Source: Lachnospiraceae bacterium (lineage in GTDB: Bacteria > Bacillota > Clostridia > Lachnospirales > Lachnospiraceae). From it: DNA of 58,592 bases. Made by a program: the position numbers and the translations under genes. This document shows positions 1 through 8,139 of the stretch, one piece after another; the stretch's first letter is position 1, and each line of letters opens with the position of its first letter. Location of the stretch: assembly GCA_017396145.1 (NCBI GenBank), contig JAFQMS010000035.1:1-58592 (forward strand), in the 5' to 3' direction. The notes under the pieces were generated by a model. That model was not told where the DNA came from, did not search any database, and worked only from the letters and a program-made list of their open reading frames with translations.

Positions 1-503
1 CCGGTCGTGTTGAGCGTGGTCAGCTCCGTACTTCTGAAGAAGTTGAAATCGTTGGTATCAAAGAAGAAACCAAGAAAACCGTTGTTACCGGTATCGAAAT
101 GTTCCGTAAACTCCTTGACGAAGGTCAGGCTGGTGATAACATTGGTGCATTACTTCGTGGTGTTGCTAGAACCGATATCGAAAGAGGACAGGTTCTTGCT
201 AAACCCGGTTCAGTAAAATGCCACACCAAATTTACTGCACAGGTTTACGTATTAACTAAGGACGAAGGTGGACGTCATACTCCATTATTCAACAACTATA
301 GACCACAGTTCTATTTCAGAACAACTGACGTTACAGGTGTTATCAACCTTCCAGAAGGAACAGAGATGTGTATGCCTGGTGATAACGTAGAAATGACTAT
401 CGAACTTATCCATCCAATCGCTATGGAGCAGGGTCTTTCATTCGCTATCCGTGAAGGTGGTAGAACAGTAGGTTCTGGTAGAGTTGCTGCTGTAATCGAG
501 TAA
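1..503 (+). CDS. tuf: Elongation factor Tu, C-terminal part (5' end outside window)
   Basis: EF-Tu delivers aminoacyl-tRNA to the ribosome as a GTP complex. Only the last 166 residues are present, read in the frame that begins at base 3. They cover most of domain II ([10 protein letters not shown]) and all of domain III ([36 protein letters not shown]), ending in the usual short tail. The GTPase domain lies upstream of the window. The last 55 bases of the gene plus 16 bases after the stop recur exactly 7001 bp downstream, so this end was probably rebuilt when the adjacent island inserted. The protein itself looks intact. Identification is certain. Confidence 0.98.
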   Translation, partial: GRVERGQLRTSEEVEIVGIKEETKKTVVTGIEMFRKLLDEGQAGDNIGALLRGVARTDIERGQVLAKPGSVKCHTKFTAQVYVLTKDEGGRHTPLFNNYRPQFYFRTTDVTGVINLPEGTEMCMPGDNVEMTIELIHPIAMEQGLSFAIREGGRTVGSGRVAAVIE

Positions 504-519
504 TCGGTGATAGTGGAAC
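449..519 (+). repeat. Left copy of 71-bp direct repeat (candidate attL in the 3' end of tuf)
   Basis: Bases 449-519 are identical to 7450-7520. The repeat covers the last 52 sense bases of tuf, its TAA stop and 16 bases beyond. Similarity stops abruptly on the 5' side. On the 3' side it fades into related but diverged terminators. This is the pattern left when an element integrates into the 3' end of a gene and restores it with its own copy. Confidence 0.9.
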
Positions 520-539
520 AATACTAATTTAACTATTAG

Positions 540-575
540 CCGCAATCCCTTATTATTGAGGGGTTGCGGTTTTTT
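540..575 (+). terminator. Rho-independent terminator after tuf (left copy)
   Basis: The stem CCGCAATCCCT pairs with AGGGGTTGCGG and is followed by a run of T. It sits 20 bases past the end of the 71-bp repeat. A related terminator lies at the same distance past the right repeat (7541), with different loop and spacer bases. Confidence 0.9.
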
Positions 576-931
576 AGTATCTGAAAAGATTAGCGAACAA
601 AGAAAAAGCACTCATCAACATTTTTCGTGTTGAGAGTGCTATGATACAGATTTGATACACATGAGAGAAATTTCCTTGTTATTTGTCCTTGTGAGGCCAT
701 TTGATTTTCCACTCAAAGTATTCTTCTATGGTAATAAAATCAAGCGTATGAATTTATGAAGAAGATTGTTGTGGGGAGTAGGAATGCGCTGGATGTGTTT
801 ATTGAACAAGTTGAAGGTGCCAAGGAATGGATTAGAAGTAAAGTGGTTGGTGTAAGAAGGTAGGAAAGAGCCGATTCGGACATAAATGTTTGAATCGGTT
901 TACATAGGAAATTTATCTTTTCTGTGGTTAA
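576..931. other. Non-coding left end of the island
   Basis: No convincing gene is seen between the tuf terminator and the mod promoter. It holds a hairpin near 607-640 (AGCACTC...GAGTGCT), the paired motif GATAC-N6-GATAC (643-658), and an unsupported 35-codon ORF at 756-863 without a ribosome site. On the minus strand a short open stretch ending at 679 could be a gene remnant. I do not recognise either peptide. Confidence 0.5.
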
Positions 932-959
932 TTGAAGCGAAATGTGATAAAATTATAAT
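932..959 (+). promoter_or_regulatory. Probable sigma-A promoter for mod-res
   Basis: TTGAAG (932-937) and TATAAT (954-959) are separated by 16 bp, about 145 bp upstream of mod. The only better-known element between them and mod is a GGAGG ribosome site just before the start. Confidence 0.5.
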
Positions 960-1103
960 AATTGTAAGATAAAATAGGATGTTTATGCGAGTTGAGATAT
1001 AGATGCCTTTTGAGTACGGATTATGGGACAGATAATTTGTTTATAATTAGTTGTAATGAGCACATCTAAAACAGCGTTCTTATAAAATCGGAGGAGATAA
1101 AAA

Positions 1104-3089
1104 ATGATAGACGCTAATGTAAATAACTTGGAAATGATGAGCAAGGAAGAATTGGTTGAAACATTAACCAAGATGATAAATGGTGGGGTCGCACTTTCTT
1201 TTAATGGAAGACGCACAGCTCAAATGATACAGCGAAAAGTTATGCCGAGAGTTGTACACATTAATAAGGAACTTTCATTTAATGATTTAAGTGGAATGTG
1301 TAATAACTTATTAATTGACGGCGAAAACTTACAGGCTATGGTTACGTTGTTTAAATATCGTGGAACGGTGGACTTAATAGTAACAGATCCTCCTTACAAT
1401 ACAGGAAAAGATTTTAGGTATAATGATAAATGGGATACAGATCCTAATGATCCTGAGTTAGGTTCAATTGTAACACTTGAAGATGGGTCAAGACATACCA
1501 AATGGATAAAATTTATGTATCCACGAATTCAAATGATGTATTCTATGTTAAAACCAAATGGAATCTTAGCGATTTGTATCGATGAAAGAGAGTTATTCCA
1601 TTTGGGAATGATGTTAAATGAAGTATTTGGTGAAGAAAACAGAATTGGCTTAATTAATTGGCAAAAATCATATTCGCCTAAAAATGATAGTGTACATTTA
1701 TCAAGTGCGACAGAGTACGTATTGGTATATGCAAAGAACAAGAGTAATGCAAAAACAGAATTACTAGCGCGTACTGAGGAAATGAATTCTAAATATTCGA
1801 ACCCAGATAACGATCCAGAGGGAGATTGGACGAGTGGTGATCCATGTGCAAGAACTAAATCAGAAAAAGATAGATATGCAATACAATCACCGTTTACAGG
1901 AGATTTGCATTATCCAGGCTCAGGTTCATGGAGACATACCAAAAAAAATATGAGGGTATATTTAGAAGCATGGGGAAGTAAATACGTTGAAAAGGATTTA
2001 GGAGATGGGCGTACAAAAGCATTAGTGATAAAAGGTGCGACACTTCCAAGCATACCGGCGGAGCAAAACCTTGATAATACACCCGTCGTAACATTAGAAG
2101 AAAAAGATGAAATTATTAAAAAAGCTGAAAAAAAGGCATTAAAGATAAAAAAATCAGAAGTAATGCCTATTCTTCACTTCCTTAAAGATGGATATGGACG
2201 TCCCCGTTGCAAGAGATATTTAAAATATGTTAAACAAGGAAAGGTGCCATTAACATTTTGGGCGAATGAAGATTATGATGAAGAATTTGTACTAGGGTGT
2301 CAATCGTGGGAGCATTCAGAGAGTGGACATAGCCAAACCGGTATGAATGAACTAAATTACATTTTGGGACGAGGTCATGATTTTGAAACCGTTAAGCCAT
2401 TAAAACTTATTGAAAAGATTATACAATTATGGTGTCCCCAAAATGGTATTGTTATGGATCCGTTTGCAGGATCTGGAACAACAGGACATGCTGTTTTAGA
2501 ATTAAACTATTTATCAGATTCAAATAGGAGTTTTATCTTAATTGAAAAAGGTGAAAAGGATGATAAATATGCAAGCACTTTAACTAGAGAGCGCTTAAAA
2601 AGAGCAATTACAGGCGAGCGAGTTGATAAAGCTGGAAACACCAAAGTGATGGAAGAAAAGTTAGATGGTGGATTTGTATATTGGGAGTTAGAACAGAAGG
2701 TTGATGCTAAGGCGATTTTAGAACTGCAAAGAGAAGAACTAGTAGACATGGTTATTGCGTCCCACTGGGAAGAAGATAAACGACGCAACTCAAGCCTGAT
2801 AGAAAGAATTGATAAAGATTATCAATATTTAGTTGGGAAAAATGTGCTTGGCGAAGGTTTTTTTATTGTATGGAATGGAAAAGACTCTGTTGGAAAATTG
2901 GACCAAGATACTTATATGCAGATTTTAAAAGAAGCAAAGCGAGAAGGTGTTAGAAGTCCATACCATATTTATGCTCGTACACAAAGCTATCAAACAAATA
3001 AAGTGAAATTTTATCAGATACCGGATAAGATACTTCTACATCTTGGATTAAATGAAAATTGTGACAGATATAATAATGAGGAGGAATAG
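1104..3089 (+). CDS. mod: Type III restriction-modification methyltransferase subunit (Mod)
   Basis: Mod recognises the asymmetric target and methylates adenine N6 using S-adenosylmethionine. It also supplies target specificity to the Res partner. In 661 residues the catalytic motif IV DPPYNTG (95-101) precedes the SAM-binding motif I DPFAGSGTTG (452-461). That is the beta-class order typical of type III Mod. The long central part between the motifs holds the target-recognition region. The start at 1104 follows a GGAGGAG ribosome site. The res start codon lies 2 bp past the mod stop, so the two are co-transcribed. The target sequence cannot be read from the protein. The reading frame is intact and I saw no simple repeat that would suggest phase variation. 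Confidence 0.95.
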   Translation: MIDANVNNLEMMSKEELVETLTKMINGGVALSFNGRRTAQMIQRKVMPRVVHINKELSFNDLSGMCNNLLIDGENLQAMVTLFKYRGTVDLIVTDPPYNTGKDFRYNDKWDTDPNDPELGSIVTLEDGSRHTKWIKFMYPRIQMMYSMLKPNGILAICIDERELFHLGMMLNEVFGEENRIGLINWQKSYSPKNDSVHLSSATEYVLVYAKNKSNAKTELLARTEEMNSKYSNPDNDPEGDWTSGDPCARTKSEKDRYAIQSPFTGDLHYPGSGSWRHTKKNMRVYLEAWGSKYVEKDLGDGRTKALVIKGATLPSIPAEQNLDNTPVVTLEEKDEIIKKAEKKALKIKKSEVMPILHFLKDGYGRPRCKRYLKYVKQGKVPLTFWANEDYDEEFVLGCQSWEHSESGHSQTGMNELNYILGRGHDFETVKPLKLIEKIIQLWCPQNGIVMDPFAGSGTTGHAVLELNYLSDSNRSFILIEKGEKDDKYASTLTRERLKRAITGERVDKAGNTKVMEEKLDGGFVYWELEQKVDAKAILELQREELVDMVIASHWEEDKRRNSSLIERIDKDYQYLVGKNVLGEGFFIVWNGKDSVGKLDQDTYMQILKEAKREGVRSPYHIYARTQSYQTNKVKFYQIPDKILLHLGLNENCDRYNNEEE

Positions 3090-3091
3090 TT

Positions 3092-5389
3092 TTGGAACTT
3101 AAAAACTTTCAGATTGAAGCATCAGAACAGATTGCAGAGAGATATGAATCTTATATGAGCGATCCCCTATATATTAGAAAAAATGAGATTGTACCTTTTT
3201 ATCAAAATCTTTCTGCTATTACAGGAGCTGGAAAAACATTAGTTTTGGCGGATGCGATTGAGCAAATGCGAACAATAACTACAACACAACCTATCGTATT
3301 GTGGCTATCTAAAGGAAGGGTTGTGGTCGGACAGACTTTGGAAAATTTATCTAATGGAAAATATGTAGACAATATTCCGAGTTATGTTGTTAAGCCTTTG
3401 CTAGAGTGTAAAAGCCAAGATGTCCTTGATGATGCAAAAGGGTTGGTGCTGGTTGCTACAGTAGGAAAGTTTAATCAAAAAGATAAGGAAGCTGGAGACA
3501 GAAAGATTTTTCAGACAGGATTGGATGAGGCAAGTGAGTCTCTATGGGAGATTCTGAAGAAACGTGAAAATGATAGAGGTGAACAAAGAGAACTGGTTAT
3601 TATTTATGATGAGGGACATAATTTGTCTGACCAACAATTAGATCTCTTGTTAGAACTAAAACCAGACGCACTTATTGCTGCGAGTGCAACAACAAAGGTT
3701 CCTCAAAGATTAGAAAAGTATATCGATCGTTTGAAGAGCGATAATGGAATGACAGATGCAGACTTGATTACAGCTATAAGCAATAAGGCAGTTGTGGATA
3801 GTGGACTAATTAAAAAGCATATATCATTGGGGGGATATTTGACACCGATGGAAATTGCGTTAAATGGTTTGCTTGCGGATATGCATGATGTAGAGGATTT
3901 GTGTGAAAAATATGGATGTGATTTTAGACCGAAAGCTATTTATGTTAGCAACACAAATGTTTTGGCAAAAACTTCGCAGGTTGATAATATTATGGTTCCT
4001 TTTAATGAAAGGTTAGCACGTCCTATTCAAATTTGGAAGCATTTGGTTGAACAAGGTGTTAGTCCAGATGAAATTGCTGTGTACTGTGATTTGAAGTTTG
4101 ATAAAAAGTTCCCTAAGCCTGACAATTTTCATCTCTTTTCAGGAGGGGATAATGATTATGAAGAGTTCATAGCAGGTAACTATCGACATATTATATTTAA
4201 TCAGTCGTTACAGGAAGGTTGGGATGATCCAGAATGTTATTTTGCTTATATAGATAAGGACATGGGATCTAATACACAGGTAACACAGATAATAGGAAGA
4301 GTGTTAAGACAGCCTGGAATTACACATTATCCAGACGACCGATTAAACATGGCCAGTTTTTATATAAAAACGGACGAGAAAGAAGTTTTTAGAGATATCA
4401 TTGAAGAGGTAAAAAAGACGCTATCTGTAGAAATACCTGAAATAAATATTACATACAGAGTATCGTCTAGTGGAAAAACGAATCGTTCATCTGTTTCGCC
4501 AAGATTTCAAGTGGAATTACCAGATGTAGCAGTCAATTCATGTGAAGCTGAAAAAGAAATTGAGAAATTGATGGAATTGATGAATGATTTCAATAATGAT
4601 ACAACTAATACAATTGGGTCAGGAACCACAATTAGAGCAATAGGGACAATTGGCGATAATGAAGGCTTAATAGAAAATGAGATTGAAACAGGACATAGTA
4701 ATAAAGTAAGTGTTAGATGGGTGTTTAAAAGAGAATTAGGAAAGCTTGCTAAAGGAGCACTTACTCTGTGCGATTATTCCAATCCTAAATTCGATGCATT
4801 GATTGAGTATAGCAGTAATGCTAGAAATTATCTTCAAGAATATGCAAAAAAGATAGCTGATGTATATCGTGAAAAATCCGTGATTGTGCAAAATTCCTTA
4901 GACACAATAGAAGTCGGAGACATTTGTGTTAATGATTCGGGAATAGAATTTAAAAATTCAATACATCCTCAATATAGTGACTTTAACAAATTTGAAAAGG
5001 ATTTTGCAAATGAACTAGATAAAATTGGTCTTAAGTGGATGAGAAATCCATCTAGTGGATATTTTCAGATTCCTTTATTGGATGGAAAAGGGACAAATAA
5101 TTTTAATCCTGATTTTGTGGTTTGGGATGATGATGAGATATATGCTCTTGATACTAAGGGGAATCATTTGATTATTCAAGATAGCGAACGCAAACTGTTT
5201 TTTATTGACAAAGCTTATGATGAAGGACCAGATTTATTGGTTAGACTTATAAGTGAAAAGAAGTATAATAGTAAAGGTGAAATCATTGATAATAAGGGTT
5301 ACACGGTGTGGAAGTTGAAACAAGGAACTGTGCAACCATTACATTGTGATACTCTTGAAGATGCCGTAAAAATGTGTTTGAAGAAATAA
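3092..5389 (+). CDS. res: Type III restriction endonuclease subunit (Res), DEAD/DEAH translocase
   Basis: Res is the ATP-dependent translocase and nuclease of type III systems and works in complex with Mod. In 765 residues: Walker A TGAGKT (44-49), Walker B box as DEGH (173-176), helicase motif VI region QIIGRVLRQPG near residue 400, and a C-terminal PD-(D/E)xK nuclease core at about 674-692 (PDFVVW...LDTKG). All key residues are present, so it should be active. The start is TTG at 3092. The ribosome site GAGGAGG lies inside the end of mod, which implies translational coupling. Length is at the short end of the 800-1000 residues usual for the family. Confidence 0.93.
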   Translation: MELKNFQIEASEQIAERYESYMSDPLYIRKNEIVPFYQNLSAITGAGKTLVLADAIEQMRTITTTQPIVLWLSKGRVVVGQTLENLSNGKYVDNIPSYVVKPLLECKSQDVLDDAKGLVLVATVGKFNQKDKEAGDRKIFQTGLDEASESLWEILKKRENDRGEQRELVIIYDEGHNLSDQQLDLLLELKPDALIAASATTKVPQRLEKYIDRLKSDNGMTDADLITAISNKAVVDSGLIKKHISLGGYLTPMEIALNGLLADMHDVEDLCEKYGCDFRPKAIYVSNTNVLAKTSQVDNIMVPFNERLARPIQIWKHLVEQGVSPDEIAVYCDLKFDKKFPKPDNFHLFSGGDNDYEEFIAGNYRHIIFNQSLQEGWDDPECYFAYIDKDMGSNTQVTQIIGRVLRQPGITHYPDDRLNMASFYIKTDEKEVFRDIIEEVKKTLSVEIPEINITYRVSSSGKTNRSSVSPRFQVELPDVAVNSCEAEKEIEKLMELMNDFNNDTTNTIGSGTTIRAIGTIGDNEGLIENEIETGHSNKVSVRWVFKRELGKLAKGALTLCDYSNPKFDALIEYSSNARNYLQEYAKKIADVYREKSVIVQNSLDTIEVGDICVNDSGIEFKNSIHPQYSDFNKFEKDFANELDKIGLKWMRNPSSGYFQIPLLDGKGTNNFNPDFVVWDDDEIYALDTKGNHLIIQDSERKLFFIDKAYDEGPDLLVRLISEKKYNSKGEIIDNKGYTVWKLKQGTVQPLHCDTLEDAVKMCLKK

Positions 5390-5461
5390 TTAAATGTTTT
5401 TAAAAGCATAGGTAAGGAATCGTGATTTGGGCATTTTATTAACCTGTAAAGGATGTGAGGT

Positions 5462-7144
5462 ATGAATAGTAATAATATATCCCAAGAACATGAACAGGAA
5501 TCTCAGCAGATTGAATGGAAATGGTCTTGGCAAGATGAATATTTAAAATGGCTATGCGGTTATGCTAATGCTGATGGTGGAACTCTCTATATTGGCGTAA
5601 ATGATGATGGCTATGTGGTAGGAATTGAAGATTCTCGAAGAATGCTTGAAGCATTGCCTAATAAGATTAATAATCGATTGGGAATTGTAGCCAGCATAAA
5701 TATTCATAAAGCGTATGGTGCGGAAAATATACGTTATGGTGCTACTGTGCCAGAAGATATTTCGAGCAAACTTATCAATAAATATGTATGCGGTGAAATT
5801 AGTACGGGAATGTTAGACAATTCCGATAGACTTTATAGACCGCTTGCGACAATCGAAGGAGAAAATAAGATTTGGGAAATGGAAGATGGTACTAGAGAAT
5901 ATATTTCTATTAGTATTATAAAATATCCATTTGCCGTTTCTTGTGATGGAAAATATTATAAGCGTTCTGGTTCTACTTTGCAGGAATTGAATGGGTTTGA
6001 ATTGCAGAACTTCTTGTTAGAGCGTGCCGGAAGAACATGGGATGCTGTTCCGATACCAAATGTAAAAGTATCGGATTTGAGCAAGGATGCATTGCAAGCA
6101 TTCAGAGCAAAAACTGTAAAAAGCAATAGGATGACAGAAAACGAAGTAAATGTTTCGGATGAATTGCTATTAAGAAATCTGAAGATGTTTGAAGGTGAAT
6201 ATTTAACCAGAGCTGCTATTTTATTATTTCATCCAACACCAGAGCAGTATGTGACAGGTGCGTATATTAAGATTGGATATTTTTCTCTTGTGGGTGCTTT
6301 TGGGGAAGGTGCGGAACCAATCGAAGATTTACAATATCAGGACGTTGTAGAAGGACCACTGATTTTGCAGGTGGACAAGACTATAGATTTAATCTTTACG
6401 AAATATTTTAAGGCTTTGGTGGATTACGAAGGTGTTCAGCGTACAGAAACCAATATGCTGACAAGAGGTATTGTTCGTGAATTGTTGCTCAATGCAATCA
6501 ATCATAAAGATTATGCTACGGGTGTTCCGATTCAAGTTTCTGTATACGAAGACAAGATTGTGATATTCAATATGGGTTCATGGTCGAAGCGTGTGCCTAC
6601 GGATGAAAGAGTATATGAAAAACATGAATCTGTACCGAATAATCCGAAACTTGCAGATGTTTCATTTCGCTCTGGAGATGTGGAGTCTTGGGGCAGAGGA
6701 TTTTTGAAGATTAAAGCTGAATGTATGACGATAAATGCTCCATTACCAGCGATTGATGCAGAGAATGGCGGTGTATCTGTTTGTGCACATGGATGTGAGC
6801 AGTATATGTCTTTATTGAGATATGGTCAGTATGGGCAAGTTGGTGCAGATGGAGTGTGGAGAAATAAAGAAGATGCTAACGAAACCGGCGATAAAAAACC
6901 GGCGATAAAAACCGGCGATAAAAAACCGCCGATAAAAACCGGCGATAAAAAAACGACGAAAAAGACTCAAATGCAACAGGAAAAAATTCTTGAGTTTATG
7001 GAACAAGACAAGGAATATGACATTTGGGATTTTTGTGAATTACTGGATTTGAAAGAGAGCCGAGTAAAGGAAATCTTAAAAGGTCTTTCTGATTATATTG
7101 ATCCGATTGGCGCTAATAGAGATAGAAAATATAAGAAGAAATAG
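5462..7144 (+). CDS. AlbA_2 (Schlafen-like) domain / HATPase-type regulator with winged helix, island third gene
   Basis: A 560-residue protein of the family often named putative transcriptional regulator or RecG-like ATP-binding protein. The N-terminal AlbA_2 domain has ADGGTLYIGVNDDG at about residues 37-50. A GHKL-type ATP-binding region (HATPase_c_4) near 340-420 has RELLLNAINHKDY and SWGRG. A linker at about 474-500 is built of three GDKKxxxKT repeats. A C-terminal winged-helix-like part ends the protein. It lies 72 bp after res on the same strand and inside the same island, so it may regulate or assist the R-M system. That link is inferred from position only. The DNA-binding target is unknown. 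Confidence 0.8.
   Translation: MNSNNISQEHEQESQQIEWKWSWQDEYLKWLCGYANADGGTLYIGVNDDGYVVGIEDSRRMLEALPNKINNRLGIVASINIHKAYGAENIRYGATVPEDISSKLINKYVCGEISTGMLDNSDRLYRPLATIEGENKIWEMEDGTREYISISIIKYPFAVSCDGKYYKRSGSTLQELNGFELQNFLLERAGRTWDAVPIPNVKVSDLSKDALQAFRAKTVKSNRMTENEVNVSDELLLRNLKMFEGEYLTRAAILLFHPTPEQYVTGAYIKIGYFSLVGAFGEGAEPIEDLQYQDVVEGPLILQVDKTIDLIFTKYFKALVDYEGVQRTETNMLTRGIVRELLLNAINHKDYATGVPIQVSVYEDKIVIFNMGSWSKRVPTDERVYEKHESVPNNPKLADVSFRSGDVESWGRGFLKIKAECMTINAPLPAIDAENGGVSVCAHGCEQYMSLLRYGQYGQVGADGVWRNKEDANETGDKKPAIKTGDKKPPIKTGDKKTTKKTQMQQEKILEFMEQDKEYDIWDFCELLDLKESRVKEILKGLSDYIDPIGANRDRKYKKK
6883..6956 (+). repeat. Short tandem repeat of CCGGCGATAAAAA units inside the AlbA_2 gene
   Basis: Five copies of a 13-14-bp unit occur with alternating A5 and A6 runs. 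Two units make 27 bp, or nine codons. Each unit is read in two frames in turn (TGDKK, then PAIK). The repeat encodes the linker between the ATPase and winged-helix parts. One unit has a C in place of G (CCGCCG). Confidence 0.85.
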
Positions 7145-7449
7145 CCAAATGATACATTTCAACCTGTATCATTCTCGCCCAAACTTCTTTCAATACCTTG
7201 AAAATTCTACTTTACAAACTCCGTTCGCCTATTTAGAATATAATCTAGGTGGACGAATGATTTTGAGAGTTCCGAGAAAAATCATCGAAAACGGATAAAA
7301 ATAAAGTCAAAATCGCACAAAAATCGTGATACGAATTTGATACTTATAAGCTGAAGAAAAAGTGAATATTGCCATCGAATATGTATAAATAAGTGGATAA
7401 AATGGCACAAAACAGTAACAAACCAGTTTCTAAATCAAGTCCAATCGGA
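7145..7449. other. Non-coding right end of the island
   Basis: No supported gene is seen here. It holds an inverted repeat ATGATAC...GTATCAT (7149-7172) just past the last island gene and a paired GATAC-N6-GATAC motif (7328-7343) like that at the left end. A short open stretch starting with ATG near 7402 runs into the right repeat and stops in its first codons. It could be the beginning of an element gene cut by integration. Confidence 0.5.
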
Positions 7450-7520
7450 CCGTGAAGGTGGTAGAACAGTAGGTTCTGGTAGAGTTGCTGCTGTAATCGA
7501 GTAATCGGTGATAGTGGAAC
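7450..7520 (+). repeat. Right copy of 71-bp direct repeat (candidate attR)
   Basis: Identical to 449-519. Here the tuf tail has no upstream tuf sequence, so it is an untranslated fragment. It marks the right boundary of the island and probably represents the original chromosomal tuf end. Confidence 0.9.
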
Positions 7521-7540
7521 CAAATAAAGAGTAATTTATT

Positions 7541-7577
7541 CCGCAATCCTTGGGAAATCAGGGATTGCGGTTTTTTT
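7541..7577 (+). terminator. Terminator after right repeat (probable original tuf terminator)
   Basis: The stem CCGCAATCCTTGG pairs with TCAGGGATTGCGG and is followed by seven T. It begins 20 bases past the repeat, the same spacing as the left terminator. Arm bases nearest the base of the stem are shared with the left copy. The loops differ. Confidence 0.88.
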
Positions 7578-7774
7578 CTAAAAAGGAATTGTGAGCAAAT
7601 AGAAAGAATTACAAGTCCAAATGTATTTTAAAATGCGCTTAAGGTTCTGTTTTGGTTTTAAATGATATATAAATTACAATTATAATATAGAAAAATACAT
7701 CTATTAATGGTATAATCTATCTATGTGGTGCATTTAAAATTGAATAGGTTACTATGTAGCGTTGGAGGGTTATT

Positions 7775-8104
7775 ATGATGGATGGTATTTCAAGAAACAA
7801 TAGTTTTGCTGTATCTAATCCGGGAATCAATAAAAAGAACGATACGCATACATCGGATTCTAAGGAATTAGATTACAGCGCAATTCTTCGTGGCACTATT
7901 GAAGAGATGGAAGAAAATGTGAAGAACGGAACCATACCAAAGCCTGTGGTGCAGATAGGCGCTAAGGCATATACAGATAAGGAATGGGATAAGTTAATTG
8001 AAAAAGTTGATGATGCCATTGATAATGCTAAGGAGATAGCCAAGGAAAAAGCAGAAAAAGCAAAGAAGAAGGATGAAACTGAAGAAAAAGAACAAAAACG
8101 ATAA
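7775..8104 (+). CDS. Small charged hypothetical protein
   Basis: A 109-residue soluble protein that I cannot assign to a named family. The middle (about 39-82) is the most structured-looking part, with SAILRGTIEEMEENVKNG and QIGAKAYTDKEWDKLIEKVD. The last 25 residues are almost all Lys, Glu and Ala and probably form a single helix. It has no signal peptide or membrane segment. GGAGGG lies 8 bp before the ATG, and a TATAAT (7711-7716) lies about 60 bp upstream. The DUF3592 gene follows 35 bp later, so the two are likely one operon. Codon use matches the chromosome, not the island. Confidence 0.75.
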   Translation: MMDGISRNNSFAVSNPGINKKNDTHTSDSKELDYSAILRGTIEEMEENVKNGTIPKPVVQIGAKAYTDKEWDKLIEKVDDAIDNAKEIAKEKAEKAKKKDETEEKEQKR

Positions 8105-8139
8105 AACAGAAACCTACAATAGGTAATGGAGGATTAATT

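Larger units (their letters stand above)
449..7520. mobile_element. Genomic island integrated at the 3' end of tuf, carrying a type III R-M system
   Basis: The segment between the two 71-bp repeats repeats with a period of 7001 bp. It holds mod, res and an AlbA_2-type ATPase gene, all on the plus strand, plus non-coding flanks. No recombinase gene is visible. It is therefore either a decayed element or one mobilised in trans. Paired GATAC motifs 11 bp apart occur near both ends (643-658 and 7328-7343) and could be leftover recombinase arm sites. The boundaries are seen directly. The mechanism is inferred. A single homologous crossover within tuf is an alternative. Confidence 0.72.

Noticed and set aside
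756..863. 35-codon ORF in the left island flank
   Set aside because: It has no ribosome site and no recognised motif, and lies in otherwise non-coding sequence; recorded only within the flank description.
520..1103. Search for an integrase or excisionase in the island flanks
   Set aside because: Only short fragments without ribosome sites are seen (such as 756-863), none with recombinase motifs. The same holds for 7145-7449.
6883..6956. CRISPR-like array
   Set aside because: Repeats are adjacent 13-14-bp units with no spacers, and they are in frame within a coding region.
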